DNA of 62,500 nt from Bacillus sp. FJAT-18017 (GTDB lineage: Bacteria; Bacillota; Bacilli; Bacillales; Cytobacillaceae), in the NCBI RefSeq assembly GCF_001278805.1, contig NZ_CP012602.1, positions 5,001 to 67,500 of the forward strand, in the 5' to 3' direction. Positions within the stretch are counted from its first letter, which is position 1. Each line of letters begins with the position of its first letter. Below the pieces are notes generated by a model that worked only from the letters and a program-made list of their open reading frames with translations, had not been told where the DNA came from and searched no databases. This document shows, piece by piece, positions 7,704 through 18,758 of the stretch. A program made the translations under genes and the position numbers.

Positions 7704-8141
7704 TTATCCGCGAAGTTCGTAAACTTCTGGTTTTTGTGCTTGGTGCGGATGCTCGCTGCCAGCATATACATGCAGCTTTTTAAACATTTGACGGCCAAGA
7801 GAATTCTTTGGAAGCATGCCTTTAACAGCAAGCTCTAGCATTTTCTCGGCGTAGTTAGTGCGCATTTCAAGCGCTGTTCTTTGCTTAAGGCCGCCTGGGT
7901 GCTGGGTGTGGCGGTAGTAAATCTTGTCATGCAGTTTGTTGCCTGTAAGAGCTACTTTAGAAGCATTTAGAATAATGACATGGTCGCCTGTGTCGACATG
8001 CGGTGTAAAAGTTGGTTTGTTTTTGCCACGTAGGATTGCTGCAACTTCGGAAGCAAGGCGTCCAAGAGTCTTGCCTTCTGCATCAACCACGTACCATTTA
8101 CGCTCGATATTGTTGGCATTCGCCATAAATGTTGTACGCAT
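7704..8141 (-). CDS. rplM: 50S ribosomal protein L13
   Basis: A 145-residue L13, the B. subtilis length, starting MRTTFMAN and containing the family signature around [10 protein letters not shown]. Ribosome-binding site TAGGAGGGAAACTC. First gene of the rplM-rpsI operon; a structured leader with promoter precedes it, consistent with L13 autoregulation seen in Bacilli. Confidence 0.98.
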   Translation of the reverse strand: MRTTFMANANNIERKWYVVDAEGKTLGRLASEVAAILRGKNKPTFTPHVDTGDHVIILNASKVALTGNKLHDKIYYRHTQHPGGLKQRTALEMRTNYAEKMLELAVKGMLPKNSLGRQMFKKLHVYAGSEHPHQAQKPEVYELRG

Positions 8142-8325
8142 GAGTTTCCCTCCTAATTTAAATCAAAAAAATATTTCGCGCTTTATATCAGCTAAAGAGG
8201 CTGCCTGCTCTGTTCCGGGAGCGGTGCCGAAGCGGTTTTGCGCATCAAGTGTCAAGTTCATATATTCTTAATCACGATGAGGCTTTCCGGGGCTTTATCG
8301 TGGGATTAAAATACACACATATGAT
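8142..8325 (-). ncRNA. rplM leader RNA (candidate L13 leader)
   Basis: The ~180-nt untranslated leader between the promoter and rplM contains a stem CACGAT...ATCGTG (8272-8301) and a second GC-rich region (GCTTCGGCACCGCTCCCGG). An L13-binding leader is known in this position in Bacilli; membership of that RNA family is inferred from position and pairing, not a covariance search. Confidence 0.55.
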
Positions 8326-8354
8326 ATGATAAACGCTTATGGTTCATATGTCAA
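8326..8354 (-). promoter_or_regulatory. rplM-rpsI promoter (sigma-A)
   Basis: Minus strand TTGACA (8349-8354), 17-bp spacer, TATCAT (8326-8331). A perfect -35 and a good -10, about 185 bases upstream of rplM and well separated from truA. Confidence 0.82.
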
Positions 8355-8440
8355 GAAAATATTATACACCAGGTTTAGTTGTCAGTAAAAATATTTTAAA
8401 CGCGCATTGATTATGTGCCAATATACATATACCATGCTCT

Positions 8441-9178
8441 TCAGTAATGGACCTTCCACAAGTAAAGTCCGTGAGAAGGAGCGGTTCTCCCCGCTCGCGT
8501 CCGGTCTCTTGCTTCAAGCAGTTCCTTCATATCACCCGGTTTCCTGGTACCTGTACCGACCTCTAAAAGCGTTCCAGTCAGGATTCTTACCATGTTATAC
8601 AAAAAACCATTTCCGCTAAATACCATTACAAGACGATCCTCTTCTTTTGAAAAAGTAATTCTGGATACAGTTCGGACCTTATCCTTTACATCTGTATTAG
8701 AAGCACAAAAACTCGAGTAATCGTGTGTGCCGCATAAATGAAATGCCGCTTCTTTCATCGCGTCAATATTCAAAGAATAGGGATAATGATAAGCTAAATT
8801 GCGAATAAAAGGGTCTTTATGTTCGCCGAGATGTAGGAAATAACGATATTCCTTCCCTTTTGCGTCAAATCTCGCATGGAAGCCGGAAGCTGATTTAGTA
8901 GCCGATAGCACTACTATCTCACCGCCAAGCAAAGAATTGAGAGCCACTGGCCAGCGCTTCTCAGGTATGGATAGGGGCGAGTCAAAATGAATGACCTGGC
9001 CTTTAGCATGGACACCTGCATCTGTTCTTCCAGAAGCTGTGACCTTCACGTTTTCACCTTTATGAAGTTTGGTCAGGGCAGCTTCCAATTCACCCTGGAC
9101 GGTTCGTTTACCTGGCTGGACCTGATACCCGGCAAAACCTGTTCCATCATATGAAATAATGCATTTATAGCGCTGCAT
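8441..9178 (-). CDS. truA: tRNA pseudouridine(38-40) synthase TruA
   Basis: A 245-residue pseudouridine synthase that modifies positions 38-40 of the tRNA anticodon arm. The catalytic aspartate is in ASGRTDAGVHA (~residue 53), with GFLYNMVRILTGTLLEVG near the C-terminus. Family-normal length. It is the last gene of the ecfA1-ecfA2-ecfT-truA run, 12 bp after ecfT. Confidence 0.96.
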   Translation of the reverse strand: MQRYKCIISYDGTGFAGYQVQPGKRTVQGELEAALTKLHKGENVKVTASGRTDAGVHAKGQVIHFDSPLSIPEKRWPVALNSLLGGEIVVLSATKSASGFHARFDAKGKEYRYFLHLGEHKDPFIRNLAYHYPYSLNIDAMKEAAFHLCGTHDYSSFCASNTDVKDKVRTVSRITFSKEEDRLVMVFSGNGFLYNMVRILTGTLLEVGTGTRKPGDMKELLEARDRTRAGRTAPSHGLYLWKVHY

Positions 9179-9190
9179 ACTTTTCCTCCA

Positions 9191-9988
9191 TTAAGAACGC
9201 AACATTGCCAGGACAACTGTCAATGCAACCAATAAAAAGATTTGGATTGTATCTGTCTTTTTCCATTCCAGCTTCCTAAACCTCGTCCTGCCCTCTCCGC
9301 CTCGATAGCCCCGCGCTTCCATTGCAGTTGCCAAATCTTCCGCCCGTTTAAACGAACTTACAAATAAAGGGATTAATAAGGGAATGATTGCTTTAATACG
9401 ATCCTTAATTGGACCACTGCCAAATTCTACACCACGGGCAATTTGGGCTTTCATAATCTTATCTGTTTCCTCCATCAGTGTTGGAATAAAACGAAGGGAT
9501 ATGGACATCATTAGGGCAAGCTCATGAACCGGAAATTTTATTTTCTTAAGAGGATTTAACAGTACTTCCAATCCGTCCGTAATTTCTATAGGTGTTGTTG
9601 TAAGGGTAAGCAAGGATGTAACAAGTATCAGGAAAAAGAATCTTAAGGAAATAAATATTCCCTGGCGAATCCCTCCGCTGTAAATCTTGATCCAACCAAG
9701 TTCCAAGACCACGTTTCCTTCCCGGGTAAGGAACAAGTGCAGCAGGAGTGTAAATATTACTAGCCAAAGGATCGGCTTTAATCCTTCATATAGGAATTTT
9801 AGCGGGATCCTTGACAAGCTTAGCAAGTAAAAAGTATAAACAGCCAGTAACCCATAGGTAATGACATTATTAGCGAGGAAGACAATGACTACAAACGAAA
9901 ATACCAAGATAAGCTTTGAGCGCGGATCCATTTTATGAATAGCTGAATCAACTGGGACGTAACGTCCAAAAATCATTTTTTCCATCAT
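9191..9988 (-). CDS. ecfT: Energy-coupling factor transporter transmembrane protein EcfT
   Basis: A 265-residue membrane protein that couples the two ECF ATPases to interchangeable vitamin-binding S components. Multiple hydrophobic helices fill residues 25-130, and both coupling-helix motifs are seen (QIARGVEFG and A-M-E-A-R-G-Y-R-G-G). The ATG overlaps the ecfA2 end by 4 bases, showing translational coupling. No S component is encoded nearby, so this is a shared (group II) ECF module. Confidence 0.95.
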   Translation of the reverse strand: MMEKMIFGRYVPVDSAIHKMDPRSKLILVFSFVVIVFLANNVITYGLLAVYTFYLLSLSRIPLKFLYEGLKPILWLVIFTLLLHLFLTREGNVVLELGWIKIYSGGIRQGIFISLRFFFLILVTSLLTLTTTPIEITDGLEVLLNPLKKIKFPVHELALMMSISLRFIPTLMEETDKIMKAQIARGVEFGSGPIKDRIKAIIPLLIPLFVSSFKRAEDLATAMEARGYRGGEGRTRFRKLEWKKTDTIQIFLLVALTVVLAMLRS

Positions 9989-10851
9989 GGACGTATACCC
10001 CCTTCAAAACGGGCAATTTCTTCAGCAAGATCCTCAATGGTCAAATATGTTTTCCCAAGCTTTACACCAAACTGACGCTCCCACTTCAACTGAAATCGTA
10101 CTGCTTCGGGAACATCAAGCCCAAGTTCAACCAGTTCAGCAGGATGAGAAAAGATTTCTTCTGGTGTCCCGGTCTTTACTGTCCTGCCTTGATGCATTAT
10201 TGCAATCAGATCAGCATAGCGGGCTGCATCCTCCATACTATGTGTTACAAGTACGGTAGACAAACCTCTCAATTTATGAAGGTTGTAAAACATATCCATA
10301 ATTTCTTTTCGGCCGCGCGGATCCAAACCCGCAGTTGGCTCATCCAGGACTAGTACGTCTGGATCCATAGCCAGTACTCCTGCTATTGCCACACGGCGCA
10401 TCTGTCCACCAGATAACTCAAAGGGCGACTTTTGTAAAACTTCTTCTGCAAGTCCTACCTGTTCAAGTGCAGCTCTCGCCCTTTTTCTTGCATCTTCCTC
10501 AGATACACCAAAATTCATGGGTCCAAAACAAATATCCTTTTCAACCGTTTCCTCAAAGAGTTGATGTTCGGGGAATTGAAAAACTATACCAACCTTTTGC
10601 CGAACTTCCTTTAGGTTCTTCTCCTTGGTGCCTGCCTGTAATGTACGGTCGCCAATTTTAACAATACCGGATGTTGGCTGGAGAAGTCCGTTTAAGTGCT
10701 GCAAGACTGTGGATTTTCCGGAACCTGTATGGCCAATAATGGCAAGGTATGTTCCTGAAGGTATCTCAAGTGATACATCCTGGATTGCCAACCTTTCAAA
10801 AGGAGTATCCGCCTGGTACTTATACTCTACTTTTCTAAGTGATATTTCCAT
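9985..10851 (-). CDS. ecfA2: ECF transporter ATP-binding protein EcfA2
   Basis: A 288-residue ABC ATPase: Walker A GHTGSGKST (~40-48), Q-loop FQFPEHQLFE, signature LSGGQMRRVAIAG, Walker B VLVLDEPTAGLD, H-loop TH. It pairs with EcfA1 to power vitamin uptake. Its start lies inside the last 25 bases of ecfA1, and its end overlaps ecfT. Confidence 0.95.
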   Translation of the reverse strand: MEISLRKVEYKYQADTPFERLAIQDVSLEIPSGTYLAIIGHTGSGKSTVLQHLNGLLQPTSGIVKIGDRTLQAGTKEKNLKEVRQKVGIVFQFPEHQLFEETVEKDICFGPMNFGVSEEDARKRARAALEQVGLAEEVLQKSPFELSGGQMRRVAIAGVLAMDPDVLVLDEPTAGLDPRGRKEIMDMFYNLHKLRGLSTVLVTHSMEDAARYADLIAIMHQGRTVKTGTPEEIFSHPAELVELGLDVPEAVRFQLKWERQFGVKLGKTYLTIEDLAEEIARFEGGIRP

Positions 10852-11666
10852 AGTTCCCTCACCAACTCTTCTTCCGCCAAGTAGTTCTTCTCCAAGTGAA
10901 TCCCGTTTCTTTTTAATTCTTTTCCCATTTTCACCGAAAAAGGAATATCAAGGCCAAGGGAAATCAATTCATCATCTAGTGCAAAAATATCTTCCGGAAC
11001 TCCCTCCCGGTATACTTCTCCATGATTCATGACAATAATTCTGTCCGCTTTGGCTGCCTCATCCAAATCATGGGTAATTGAGATAACCGTTAAGGTTTTT
11101 TCATCCTTAAGCAGCCTGACTGTTTCAAGTACCTCTTCCCTGCCTTTTGGGTCTAGCATGGATGTAGCTTCATCAAGGATGATGATAGAAGGCCTTAAAG
11201 CAAGAATGCCAGCTATTGCGACACGCTGCTTTTGCCCGCCTGATAGATGGTGCGGCTCTTGATCGAGAAAATTGCCCATCTTTACTTTTTCCAACGCTTC
11301 AGGTACTCTTACGGCCATTTCTTCTTGAACGACCCCATTATTTTCCAGACCAAAAGCCACATCATCCTTAACCGTGGTTCCTACAAACTGATTATCAGGA
11401 TTTTGAAAAACCATCCCCATCTTCTTTCGGACTTCCCAGACAGTATTTTCATTGAGTGCTAGCCCATCCACCTTGACTATTCCTTCCTGAGGATAATGGA
11501 GACCGTTCAGCATCCTGGCCAGCGTTGACTTTCCTGAACCATTATGGCCTACAATTGCCAGCCATTCACCTTTATAAATATTGAAGGTTACATCCCTCAC
11601 AGCATACCCGTCTGCTGATGGATACTGGAACGAAACTTGTTCAAGGCTTATTATTGATTCCGGCAT
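10827..11666 (-). CDS. ecfA1: ECF transporter ATP-binding protein EcfA1
   Basis: A 279-residue ABC ATPase with Walker A GHNGSGKST, Q-loop FQNPDNQFVGTTV, signature LSGGQKQRVAIAG and Walker B IIILDEATSMLD. The start ATG at 11666 (M-P-E-S-I-I-S) is nine bases after GAGAGGAGG; ATGs at 11675 and 11687 are in frame but overlap or precede that site. The gene is preceded by a long structured leader that contains a terminator-like hairpin (11728-11811). Confidence 0.94.
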   Translation of the reverse strand: MPESIISLEQVSFQYPSADGYAVRDVTFNIYKGEWLAIVGHNGSGKSTLARMLNGLHYPQEGIVKVDGLALNENTVWEVRKKMGMVFQNPDNQFVGTTVKDDVAFGLENNGVVQEEMAVRVPEALEKVKMGNFLDQEPHHLSGGQKQRVAIAGILALRPSIIILDEATSMLDPKGREEVLETVRLLKDEKTLTVISITHDLDEAAKADRIIVMNHGEVYREGVPEDIFALDDELISLGLDIPFSVKMGKELKRNGIHLEKNYLAEEELVRELWKYHLEK

Positions 11667-11727
11667 GCTGATCATCCTCCTCTCCACCTATACAACTTCT
11701 CTCTGCTAACACAAACCCCTATAATGC

Positions 11728-11811
11728 AAAAAAAGCCTGCACCCCGCCCCCCTACAGACTTGTACATCAGCTGTAAAAACAGGGTTTCTTTAAAGAAATG
11801 GGAGGGGTGCA
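11728..11811 (-). terminator. Multi-branched terminator/attenuator ahead of ecfA1
   Basis: On the minus strand TGCACCCC (11804-11811) pairs with GGGGTGCA (11738-11745), followed by GGC and seven T's. The enclosed ~58 nt hold two further perfect hairpins, TTTCTTTAAAGAAA (11785-11798) and CTGTTTTTACAG (11771-11782). It lies about 60 bases upstream of the ecfA1 start, so it should stop read-through into the transporter operon unless refolded. The pairing is seen directly; regulated attenuation is inference. Confidence 0.65.
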
Positions 11812-12025
11812 TGAGCTAGACGGGACAGGAAAAGAAGAATCAATCTCTAGTCCTTCTTCCGGATTTTATGGGCAAAAATCCAAGCTGACCGGTTATCAAA
11901 ACGATATTCCAGCCCATCGTAACACTCTTTTTGGCTTGTGCGGTAAAGCGTATTCTTTTGTGCAAGCCCCCGAAGGCGCTTCCACTATACTACAAGAACA
12001 GACCGGTATGGAATCTCTCTTGTTA
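11812..12025 (-). other. Upstream half of the ecfA1 leader region
   Basis: About 215 bp between the rplQ terminator and the ecfA1 attenuator. Minus strand TATAGT (near 11985) with a weak -35 (TTCCAT, 18-bp spacer) could start the leader. A small inverted repeat GGCTTGC / GCACAAGCC follows. No reading frame has a start codon with a ribosome-binding site on the minus strand; the plus-strand 88-codon frame at 11798 has none either. Confidence 0.4.
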
Positions 12026-12059
12026 AAAGAGGGCAAGAAATCAGGTCCCTTGCCCTCTG
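12026..12059 (-). terminator. Terminator of the S10-spc-alpha operon after rplQ
   Basis: Minus strand GAGGGCAAG, 11-base loop, CTTGCCCTC, then TTTTAAC; it begins 11 bases after the rplQ stop codon. Confidence 0.88.
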
Positions 12060-12069
12060 TGTGAGTCTA

Positions 12070-12432
12070 TTAAACGAGTTCGATAATAACCATTGGTGCG
12101 CCATCGCCGCGGCGAGGTCCAATTTTCATTATACGTGTATATCCACCTTGGCGCTCTGCATAGCGTGGTGCAATATCACCGAACAACTTCTGAACAGCGT
12201 CAGTATTGTTTTCAGCATCTGCAACTTCGTTACGGACGTATGATGCAGCCTGGCGGCGTGCATGCAAATCTCCGCGCTTGCCAAGAGTAATCATTTTTTC
12301 TACAACAGAACGCAATTCCTTCGCACGTGTTTCAGTTGTCTGGATACGTTCATTGATAATAAGATCAGTTGTAAGGTCACGAAGCATCGCTTTACGCTGG
12401 GCGCTTGTGCGGCCTAATTTTCTGTATGCCAT
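12070..12432 (-). CDS. rplQ: 50S ribosomal protein L17
   Basis: A 120-residue L17, B. subtilis length, starting [20 protein letters not shown] and ending in PMVIIELV. It lines the peptide exit region of the large subunit. Last gene of the ribosomal super-operon, 59 bp downstream of rpoA and closed by a strong terminator. Confidence 0.98.
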   Translation of the reverse strand: MAYRKLGRTSAQRKAMLRDLTTDLIINERIQTTETRAKELRSVVEKMITLGKRGDLHARRQAASYVRNEVADAENNTDAVQKLFGDIAPRYAERQGGYTRIMKIGPRRGDGAPMVIIELV

Positions 12433-12491
12433 GAAGGGTTCCCTCCTTTGTTGAAGTCAGTGAAAGCTATAGTTGGATACACTGGACAAGC

Positions 12492-13436
12492 CTAGTCGTC
12501 CTTGCGCAGACCCAATCCAAGCTCTTCTAGTTTTGCCTTTACTTCCTCGAGTGACTTTCGGCCAAGGTTGCGCACTTTCATCATATCTTCCTCGGTCTTG
12601 TTTGCAAGCTCCTGGACAGTGTTAATTCCCGCACGCTTTAGGCAGTTGTATGAACGGACAGAAAGGTCCAATTCTTCAATTGTCATCTCAAGGACTTTTT
12701 CTTTTTGGTCTTCTTCTTTTTCAATCATGATTTCGGCATTTTGCGCTTCATCGGTAAGACCCACAAAGATATTCAAATGCTCAGTCAGGATTTTGGCTCC
12801 AAAAGCAATAGCTTCTTGAGGCCCAGTGCTGCCGTCTGTCCATACATCCAAAGTAAGTTTATCATAGTTGGTCATTTGTCCAACACGAGTATTCTCTACT
12901 TGATAGGATACACGGGATACAGGAGTATAGATCGAGTCAATCGGAATAACTCCAATCGGCTGGTCTTCCCTCTTGTTTTGATCGGCTGGTGTATAGCCTC
13001 TTCCGCGCCTAGCAGTCAAGCGCATACGAAGATGTCCGTTTGATCCCAATGTTGCAATATGCAAGTCAGGATTCAGGATTTCCACATCACTATCATGAGT
13101 AATGTTTCCGGCTTTCACCGTACCTTCTCCCTGTACATCGATTTCAAGCGTCTTTTCTTCATCGGAGTATATTTTTAATGCGATTTTCTTAATGTTTAAG
13201 ATAATGGATGTAACATCCTCAACGACGCCTTCAATTGTTGAAAACTCATGTAGTACCCCATCGACTTGGATCGATGTGACTGCTGCACCTGGGAGTGAAG
13301 ATAGTAGGATACGACGTAAGGAGTTACCCAGAGTTGTACCATATCCACGCTCAAGTGGTTCTACGACGAACTTCCCGTACTTGGCATCATCGCTGATCTC
13401 AACCGTTTCGATTTTTGGTTTTTCTATTTCGATCAT
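12492..13436 (-). CDS. rpoA: DNA-directed RNA polymerase subunit alpha
   Basis: A 314-residue alpha subunit, identical in length to B. subtilis. N-terminal dimerisation and assembly domain (~1-230; [16 protein letters not shown]) is joined by an acidic linker (EKEEDQKEK) to the C-terminal domain (~245-314) that contacts UP elements and activators ([10 protein letters not shown]). The ATG at 13436 is used (after GGAGGGTATATTTG), not the in-frame TTG just upstream. Confidence 0.98.
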   Translation of the reverse strand: MIEIEKPKIETVEISDDAKYGKFVVEPLERGYGTTLGNSLRRILLSSLPGAAVTSIQVDGVLHEFSTIEGVVEDVTSIILNIKKIALKIYSDEEKTLEIDVQGEGTVKAGNITHDSDVEILNPDLHIATLGSNGHLRMRLTARRGRGYTPADQNKREDQPIGVIPIDSIYTPVSRVSYQVENTRVGQMTNYDKLTLDVWTDGSTGPQEAIAFGAKILTEHLNIFVGLTDEAQNAEIMIEKEEDQKEKVLEMTIEELDLSVRSYNCLKRAGINTVQELANKTEEDMMKVRNLGRKSLEEVKAKLEELGLGLRKDD

Positions 13437-13607
13437 CAAATATACCCTCCTTCAAAACGTCGAAAACCCGGCCTCAAAAACCGGCCGAAATTCCCCCATG
13501 TATTCGTCCCTGTTTGTGCACAACAACTGGAATATTGATTCTGCTAGAACGAAAATAATAGTATCATATCCCATTATAGACATGGATACGAATTCTATAC
13601 AGAAAAA

Positions 13608-14012
<405 letters not shown>

Positions 14013-14019
14013 TTACTGA

Positions 14020-14385
14020 TTATTTCTTCTTGTTCGCTACAGTCTTACGTGGACCTTTACGTGTACGAGCATTGTTCTTGGTGTTTTGGCCGCGAACAGG
14101 CAGGCCACGGCGGTGACGAAGGCCACGGTAGCTTCCGATTTCCATCAAGCGTTTGATATTAAGTGATACTTCACGGCGAAGATCTCCTTCTACCTTTAGC
14201 TTATCAATGATGTCACGGATTTTGTTCAATTCTTCTTCAGTCAGGTCACGAACACGAGTATTTTCAGAAACGCCCGCTTCAGCAAGAACCTTTTGAGCTG
14301 TATTTTTACCAATACCATAAATGTAAGTTAATGAGATGACCACGCGTTTTTCACGAGGAATATCTACACCAGCAATACGTGCCAT
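14020..14385 (-). CDS. rpsM: 30S ribosomal protein S13
   Basis: A 121-residue S13 beginning [20 protein letters not shown], with the basic tail [14 protein letters not shown] that touches P-site tRNA and helps form bridges to the large subunit. Family-normal length; 22 bp before rpsK. Confidence 0.98.
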   Translation of the reverse strand: MARIAGVDIPREKRVVISLTYIYGIGKNTAQKVLAEAGVSENTRVRDLTEEELNKIRDIIDKLKVEGDLRREVSLNIKRLMEIGSYRGLRHRRGLPVRGQNTKNNARTRKGPRKTVANKKK

Positions 14386-14409
14386 AAAATATGCGCACCT
14401 CCTTTAGAG

Positions 14410-14779
<370 letters not shown>

Positions 14780-14814
14780 CGAAATCGTCTCCCTTCTCTA
14801 GATCGGACAGGCGT

Positions 14815-15055
14815 TTGTTTAAATCTTGTAAAGCGAAGCGCAGCTTCCCAATTTAGTGGCGCTGCCTGTGACCTTGTTACTGTATTAAACTTCTGGAGCT
14901 ATGCGGTCCACTAGTTGGAGATGCCTGATAACTTTCTTCTCGGGCAATCATTCTTTCGAGTAAAACAATAGCCACCAGAACAATTTTCTCATCAACCAAC
15001 TTTATGATTATAACATATTGGCTACTGCCCCGTCCTTTTTTAATGCCAGAAGAAC
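14815..15055 (-). pseudogene. Decayed KOW-domain protein gene (ybzG-like)
   Basis: Minus-strand translation gives SGIKKGRGSSQYVIIIKLVD, continuing E-K-I-V-L-V-A, which resembles the KOW protein found between map and infA in Bacilli (KKGRD..QYAVVIK-VDE). After this point homology moves to another frame (K-N-D-C-P-R-R-K-L-S-G-I, compare RKFDRPKKKN) and then meets two stop codons, with a last similar patch ending A-L-R-F-T-R-F. No start codon with a ribosome-binding site remains. The residue comparison is from memory of the family, so boundaries are approximate. Confidence 0.65.
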
Positions 15056-15074
15056 TGAAGGCAATCCAGTTTCC

Positions 15075-15541
15075 TTATAGCAATAAGAGAATTTCATAGC
15101 CTTCCTCGGTTATTGCAATCCTCTGTTCAAAGTGAGCAGTTTTGCCAGCTATCGTTACAACTCTCTTCAGCCACTGTTTGGACATATCGGCTTTCCGCAT
15201 TCACCATCGGTTCAATTGCCAGCACTATTCCAGGCTTCCATCCACGTAAATTAATAGGCGGGCTTACTTAAAGACCGTGTGAGTCTTCATGTAAGTCTTG
15301 CCCTACACCGTGTCCGGCATACTCGCGTACAACGGAAAAACTGTGTTCTTCTACATACACCTGAATCGCATGCGAGATAGTTGAAAGACGCTCGCCTGGC
15401 AATGCCTTCTTCAGCCTTTTTAAAACACTCATTCCATCACACACAATAGCCGAGTTGTTATCTCGACAATTCTACGAACAGGATAAGTACAGGCCGAGTT
15501 AATCATAATAACCAATGTGGACTATCCAGGAGCGTACGCTG
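15075..15541 (-). pseudogene. map: Decayed methionine aminopeptidase gene (map remnant)
   Basis: Minus-strand translation retains clear MetAP pieces: I-G-Y-Y-D / N-S-A-C-T-Y-P-V (normally GYYGDSAWTYPV), [50 protein letters not shown], and AGKTAHFEQRIAITEEGYEI. Between them lie an in-frame stop (15268-15270), at least two frameshifts (near the first metal Asp and near 15150) and a loss of about the first 95-100 codons, so the gene abuts adk directly. Ligand residues His (GHGVG) and Glu (AIEP) persist but the protein cannot be made. A second map gene must exist elsewhere because the activity is essential. Confidence 0.9.
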
Positions 15542-15557
15542 CATTTACAGATAATCC

Positions 15558-16220
<663 letters not shown>

Positions 16221-16267
16221 TTAGGGATTAAGTGGTTTTAGGGAACATATGTCCCCAAAACCATTTT

Positions 16268-17563
16268 TTACTTGATAAAGCCCTTATAATGGCGTTTTAC
16301 TAACTGAGCTTCCAATTGTTTCATTGTTTCAAGCGCAACACCAACAACAATCAATAGGCTGGTACCACCAATCTGTGCAGACTGAGGCAGGTTGGCAGTT
16401 TGAATAAAGATGATTGGAAGGATTGCAATAACAGCAAGGAAAATTGCTCCGACAAATGTTAGTCGATACAACACGCGGGTAAAGTATTCTTGCGTTGGTT
16501 TACCAGGACGGATTCCGGGAATGTAACCACTCTGCTTTTGCAGATTTTCGGCAGCTTGTTCCGGATTCACCTGAATGAACGCATAGAAATACGTAAACGC
16601 GATAATCAATGCCGCATACATAATCATCCCAACCGGATGGGTATAATCGAATACTCGCTGAATCCAGAGAGTAACATCATTTGTTGGAAAAAACGAAGCA
16701 ATTGTCCTTGGAGTGATGATAAAGGACACAGCGAAGATTACTGGAATAACACCGGCAGCGTTAACTTTTAGCGGCATGTGTGTCGATTGTCCGCCAACTG
16801 GTGTACGTCCTGCAGTCATCCGCTTTGCATATTGAATCGGAATTTTCCTGGTAGCTTGCTGAACAAAGATAACTCCAACAACAATTGCAACAACAGCCAA
16901 AAGTAAAAGGATAACAATCAGGATATTGATAAACAATTTATCCCCTACATTTTGAAATTGTTGAATGTAAATTTGGTTCACTGTAGTAGGAATTCCCGCT
17001 GCAATGCCCGCAAAGATAATAATTGAAATACCGTTTCCTACGCCTTTTGCAGTGATTTGTTCGCCAAGCCACATCAAGAAGGCTGTGCCTGCTGTCAACA
17101 CAGTTGCAATCAACAGGTACGTTGGAATGTCCGGATCAATAATCAATTGGCTTTGAGTCATATTGTTAAACCCGTATGACATACCTAATGCCTGGATAAA
17201 TCCAAGCACAATAGTAAAGTAACGAGTAAATTGAGCTAGCTTTCGCCTTCCTGCATCCCCTTGTTTTGACCACTCGGTAAATTTAGGTACAACATCCATC
17301 TGCAAGAGCTGAATGATGATGGAAGCAGTAATATAAGGCATGATCCCCATTGCAAGAATAGAGAAGTTTTGCAGCGCTCCTCCGCCGAACGTATTCAAGA
17401 CTCCAAATACGCTGAACTGATCTTGAGCTGCTAGAATGTCTGCATTGACGTTCGGCACCGGAATAAAGGTCCCGATACGGAAAATCAATAGCATTAATAA
17501 AGTGAAAAGGATTTTATTCCTTATTTCAGCCACGCGCATAAAATTGGAGATTGTCCGGAACAT
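16268..17563 (-). CDS. secY: Preprotein translocase subunit SecY
   Basis: A 431-residue channel subunit with ten transmembrane helices. Recognisable parts are the N-terminal [18 protein letters not shown] (helix 2), [12 protein letters not shown] and the C-terminal cytoplasmic loop [15 protein letters not shown] that binds SecA and ribosome. Start ATG shares one base with the rplO stop codon (TAATG), indicating coupled translation. Confidence 0.97.
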   Translation of the reverse strand: MFRTISNFMRVAEIRNKILFTLLMLLIFRIGTFIPVPNVNADILAAQDQFSVFGVLNTFGGGALQNFSILAMGIMPYITASIIIQLLQMDVVPKFTEWSKQGDAGRRKLAQFTRYFTIVLGFIQALGMSYGFNNMTQSQLIIDPDIPTYLLIATVLTAGTAFLMWLGEQITAKGVGNGISIIIFAGIAAGIPTTVNQIYIQQFQNVGDKLFINILIVILLLLAVVAIVVGVIFVQQATRKIPIQYAKRMTAGRTPVGGQSTHMPLKVNAAGVIPVIFAVSFIITPRTIASFFPTNDVTLWIQRVFDYTHPVGMIMYAALIIAFTYFYAFIQVNPEQAAENLQKQSGYIPGIRPGKPTQEYFTRVLYRLTFVGAIFLAVIAILPIIFIQTANLPQSAQIGGTSLLIVVGVALETMKQLEAQLVKRHYKGFIK

Positions 17564-18003
17564 TAGATCACCTCAGTGTTTCCACCAGCAGCTTCGATTG
17601 CTTCCTTGGCAGCAGAGGAAAATTTATGAGCTTTTACAGTCAATTTCTTCTCAACGTTCCCTTTTGCAAGAATCTTGATTCCTGCTTTCTCGTTCTTAAC
17701 CAGGCCAGCTTCGATGAGAAGTTCTGGAGTAACTTCTGTACCATCTTCAAAGCTGTTTAGGACATCAAGGTTAACAATCGCGTATTCCTTACGGTTAATG
17801 TTTGTGAAACCGCGCTTAGGCAGACGGCGGAATAAAGGTGTTTGACCACCTTCAAAACCTATACGAACACCACCACCGGAACGGGCATTTTGACCTTTAT
17901 GACCTTTACCAGCAGTTTTACCTTGGCCAGAACCGATACCACGACCTAGACGTTTACGTTCTTTGCGGGAACCTTCTGCAGGCTTTAATTCATGAAGTTT
18001 CAT
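17563..18003 (-). CDS. rplO: 50S ribosomal protein L15
   Basis: A 146-residue L15 with the glycine-rich N-terminal extension ([21 protein letters not shown]) that runs into the 23S core, then the globular C-terminal domain. Complete; overlaps secY by one base. Confidence 0.98.
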   Translation of the reverse strand: MKLHELKPAEGSRKERKRLGRGIGSGQGKTAGKGHKGQNARSGGGVRIGFEGGQTPLFRRLPKRGFTNINRKEYAIVNLDVLNSFEDGTEVTPELLIEAGLVKNEKAGIKILAKGNVEKKLTVKAHKFSSAAKEAIEAAGGNTEVI

Positions 18004-18036
18004 TTGGGCACCTCCTTATTGAAAGAAAAGAATCGA

Positions 18037-18219
18037 TTATTGTTCTTTAACCGTTACAAGGTGAGCAACCTTGTTGATCATACCACGAATAGCGGCATTA
18101 TCTTGCTGCTCAACGGTTTGGTTTACTTTTCGCAATCCGAGAGCCTTAACTGTTTCGCGTTGGTCCTGTGGGCGTCCAATTACGCTTTTAGTGAGGGTAA
18201 TTTGCAATTTGTTAGCCAT
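18037..18219 (-). CDS. rpmD: 50S ribosomal protein L30
   Basis: A 60-residue L30 ([21 protein letters not shown]-terminal [13 protein letters not shown]), usual bacterial length. Between rpsE and rplO in the spc section. Confidence 0.97.
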   Translation of the reverse strand: MANKLQITLTKSVIGRPQDQRETVKALGLRKVNQTVEQQDNAAIRGMINKVAHLVTVKEQ

Positions 18220-18233
18220 TTGATTTCCCTCCC

Positions 18234-18734
18234 TTAACCTAACAGTTCTTCTACTGATTTTCCGCGCAATTTTGCAACTTCTTCGGCACTCTTAAGCTGC
18301 TTCAAGCCTTCTATAGTTGCACGAACCATGTTGATTGGAGTGTTCGTTCCAAGGGATTTCGATAGGATATCACCGACACCTGCAAGTTCAAGTACTGCAC
18401 GTACAGGTCCACCTGCGATAACTCCAGTACCTTCGTAAGCTGGTTTTAAAAGGATTTCACCAGCTCCGAAACGGCCGAGTACCTGGTGAGGTACAGTCGT
18501 TCCAACCATTGGTACAGTAATCAAGTTTTTCTTGGCATCTTCGACAGCCTTACGGATGGCATCAGGAACTTCCTGAGCTTTTCCTGTTCCAAAGCCGACA
18601 TGGCCATTCTTGTCTCCAACTACGACAAGAGCCGTGAAACGGAAACGGCGTCCGCCTTTAACAACCTTTGCTACACGGTTGACGGTAACTACGCGTTCTT
18701 CAAGTTCAAGTTTGTTTGGATCAATGCGACGCAT
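18234..18734 (-). CDS. rpsE: 30S ribosomal protein S5
   Basis: A 166-residue S5 with the N-terminal double-stranded RNA-binding domain. The loop [11 protein letters not shown], where spectinomycin-resistance changes occur, looks wild type. Start ATG at 18734 after AAAGGAGGGACACATAAAG. Fifteen bases before rpmD. Confidence 0.98.
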   Translation of the reverse strand: MRRIDPNKLELEERVVTVNRVAKVVKGGRRFRFTALVVVGDKNGHVGFGTGKAQEVPDAIRKAVEDAKKNLITVPMVGTTVPHQVLGRFGAGEILLKPAYEGTGVIAGGPVRAVLELAGVGDILSKSLGTNTPINMVRATIEGLKQLKSAEEVAKLRGKSVEELLG

Positions 18735-18758
18735 CTTTATGTGTCCCTCCTTTGTCTA

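Noticed and set aside
11830..11970. Short minus-strand frame (Y-D-G-L-E-Y-R-F-D-N-R) in the ecfA1 leader
   Set aside because: No start codon or ribosome-binding site; length ~45 codons is within chance.
11798..12064. 88-codon plus-strand frame between ecfA1 and rplQ
   Set aside because: It overlaps the ecfA1 attenuator and the rplQ terminator, lacks a ribosome-binding site and has no protein-like composition.
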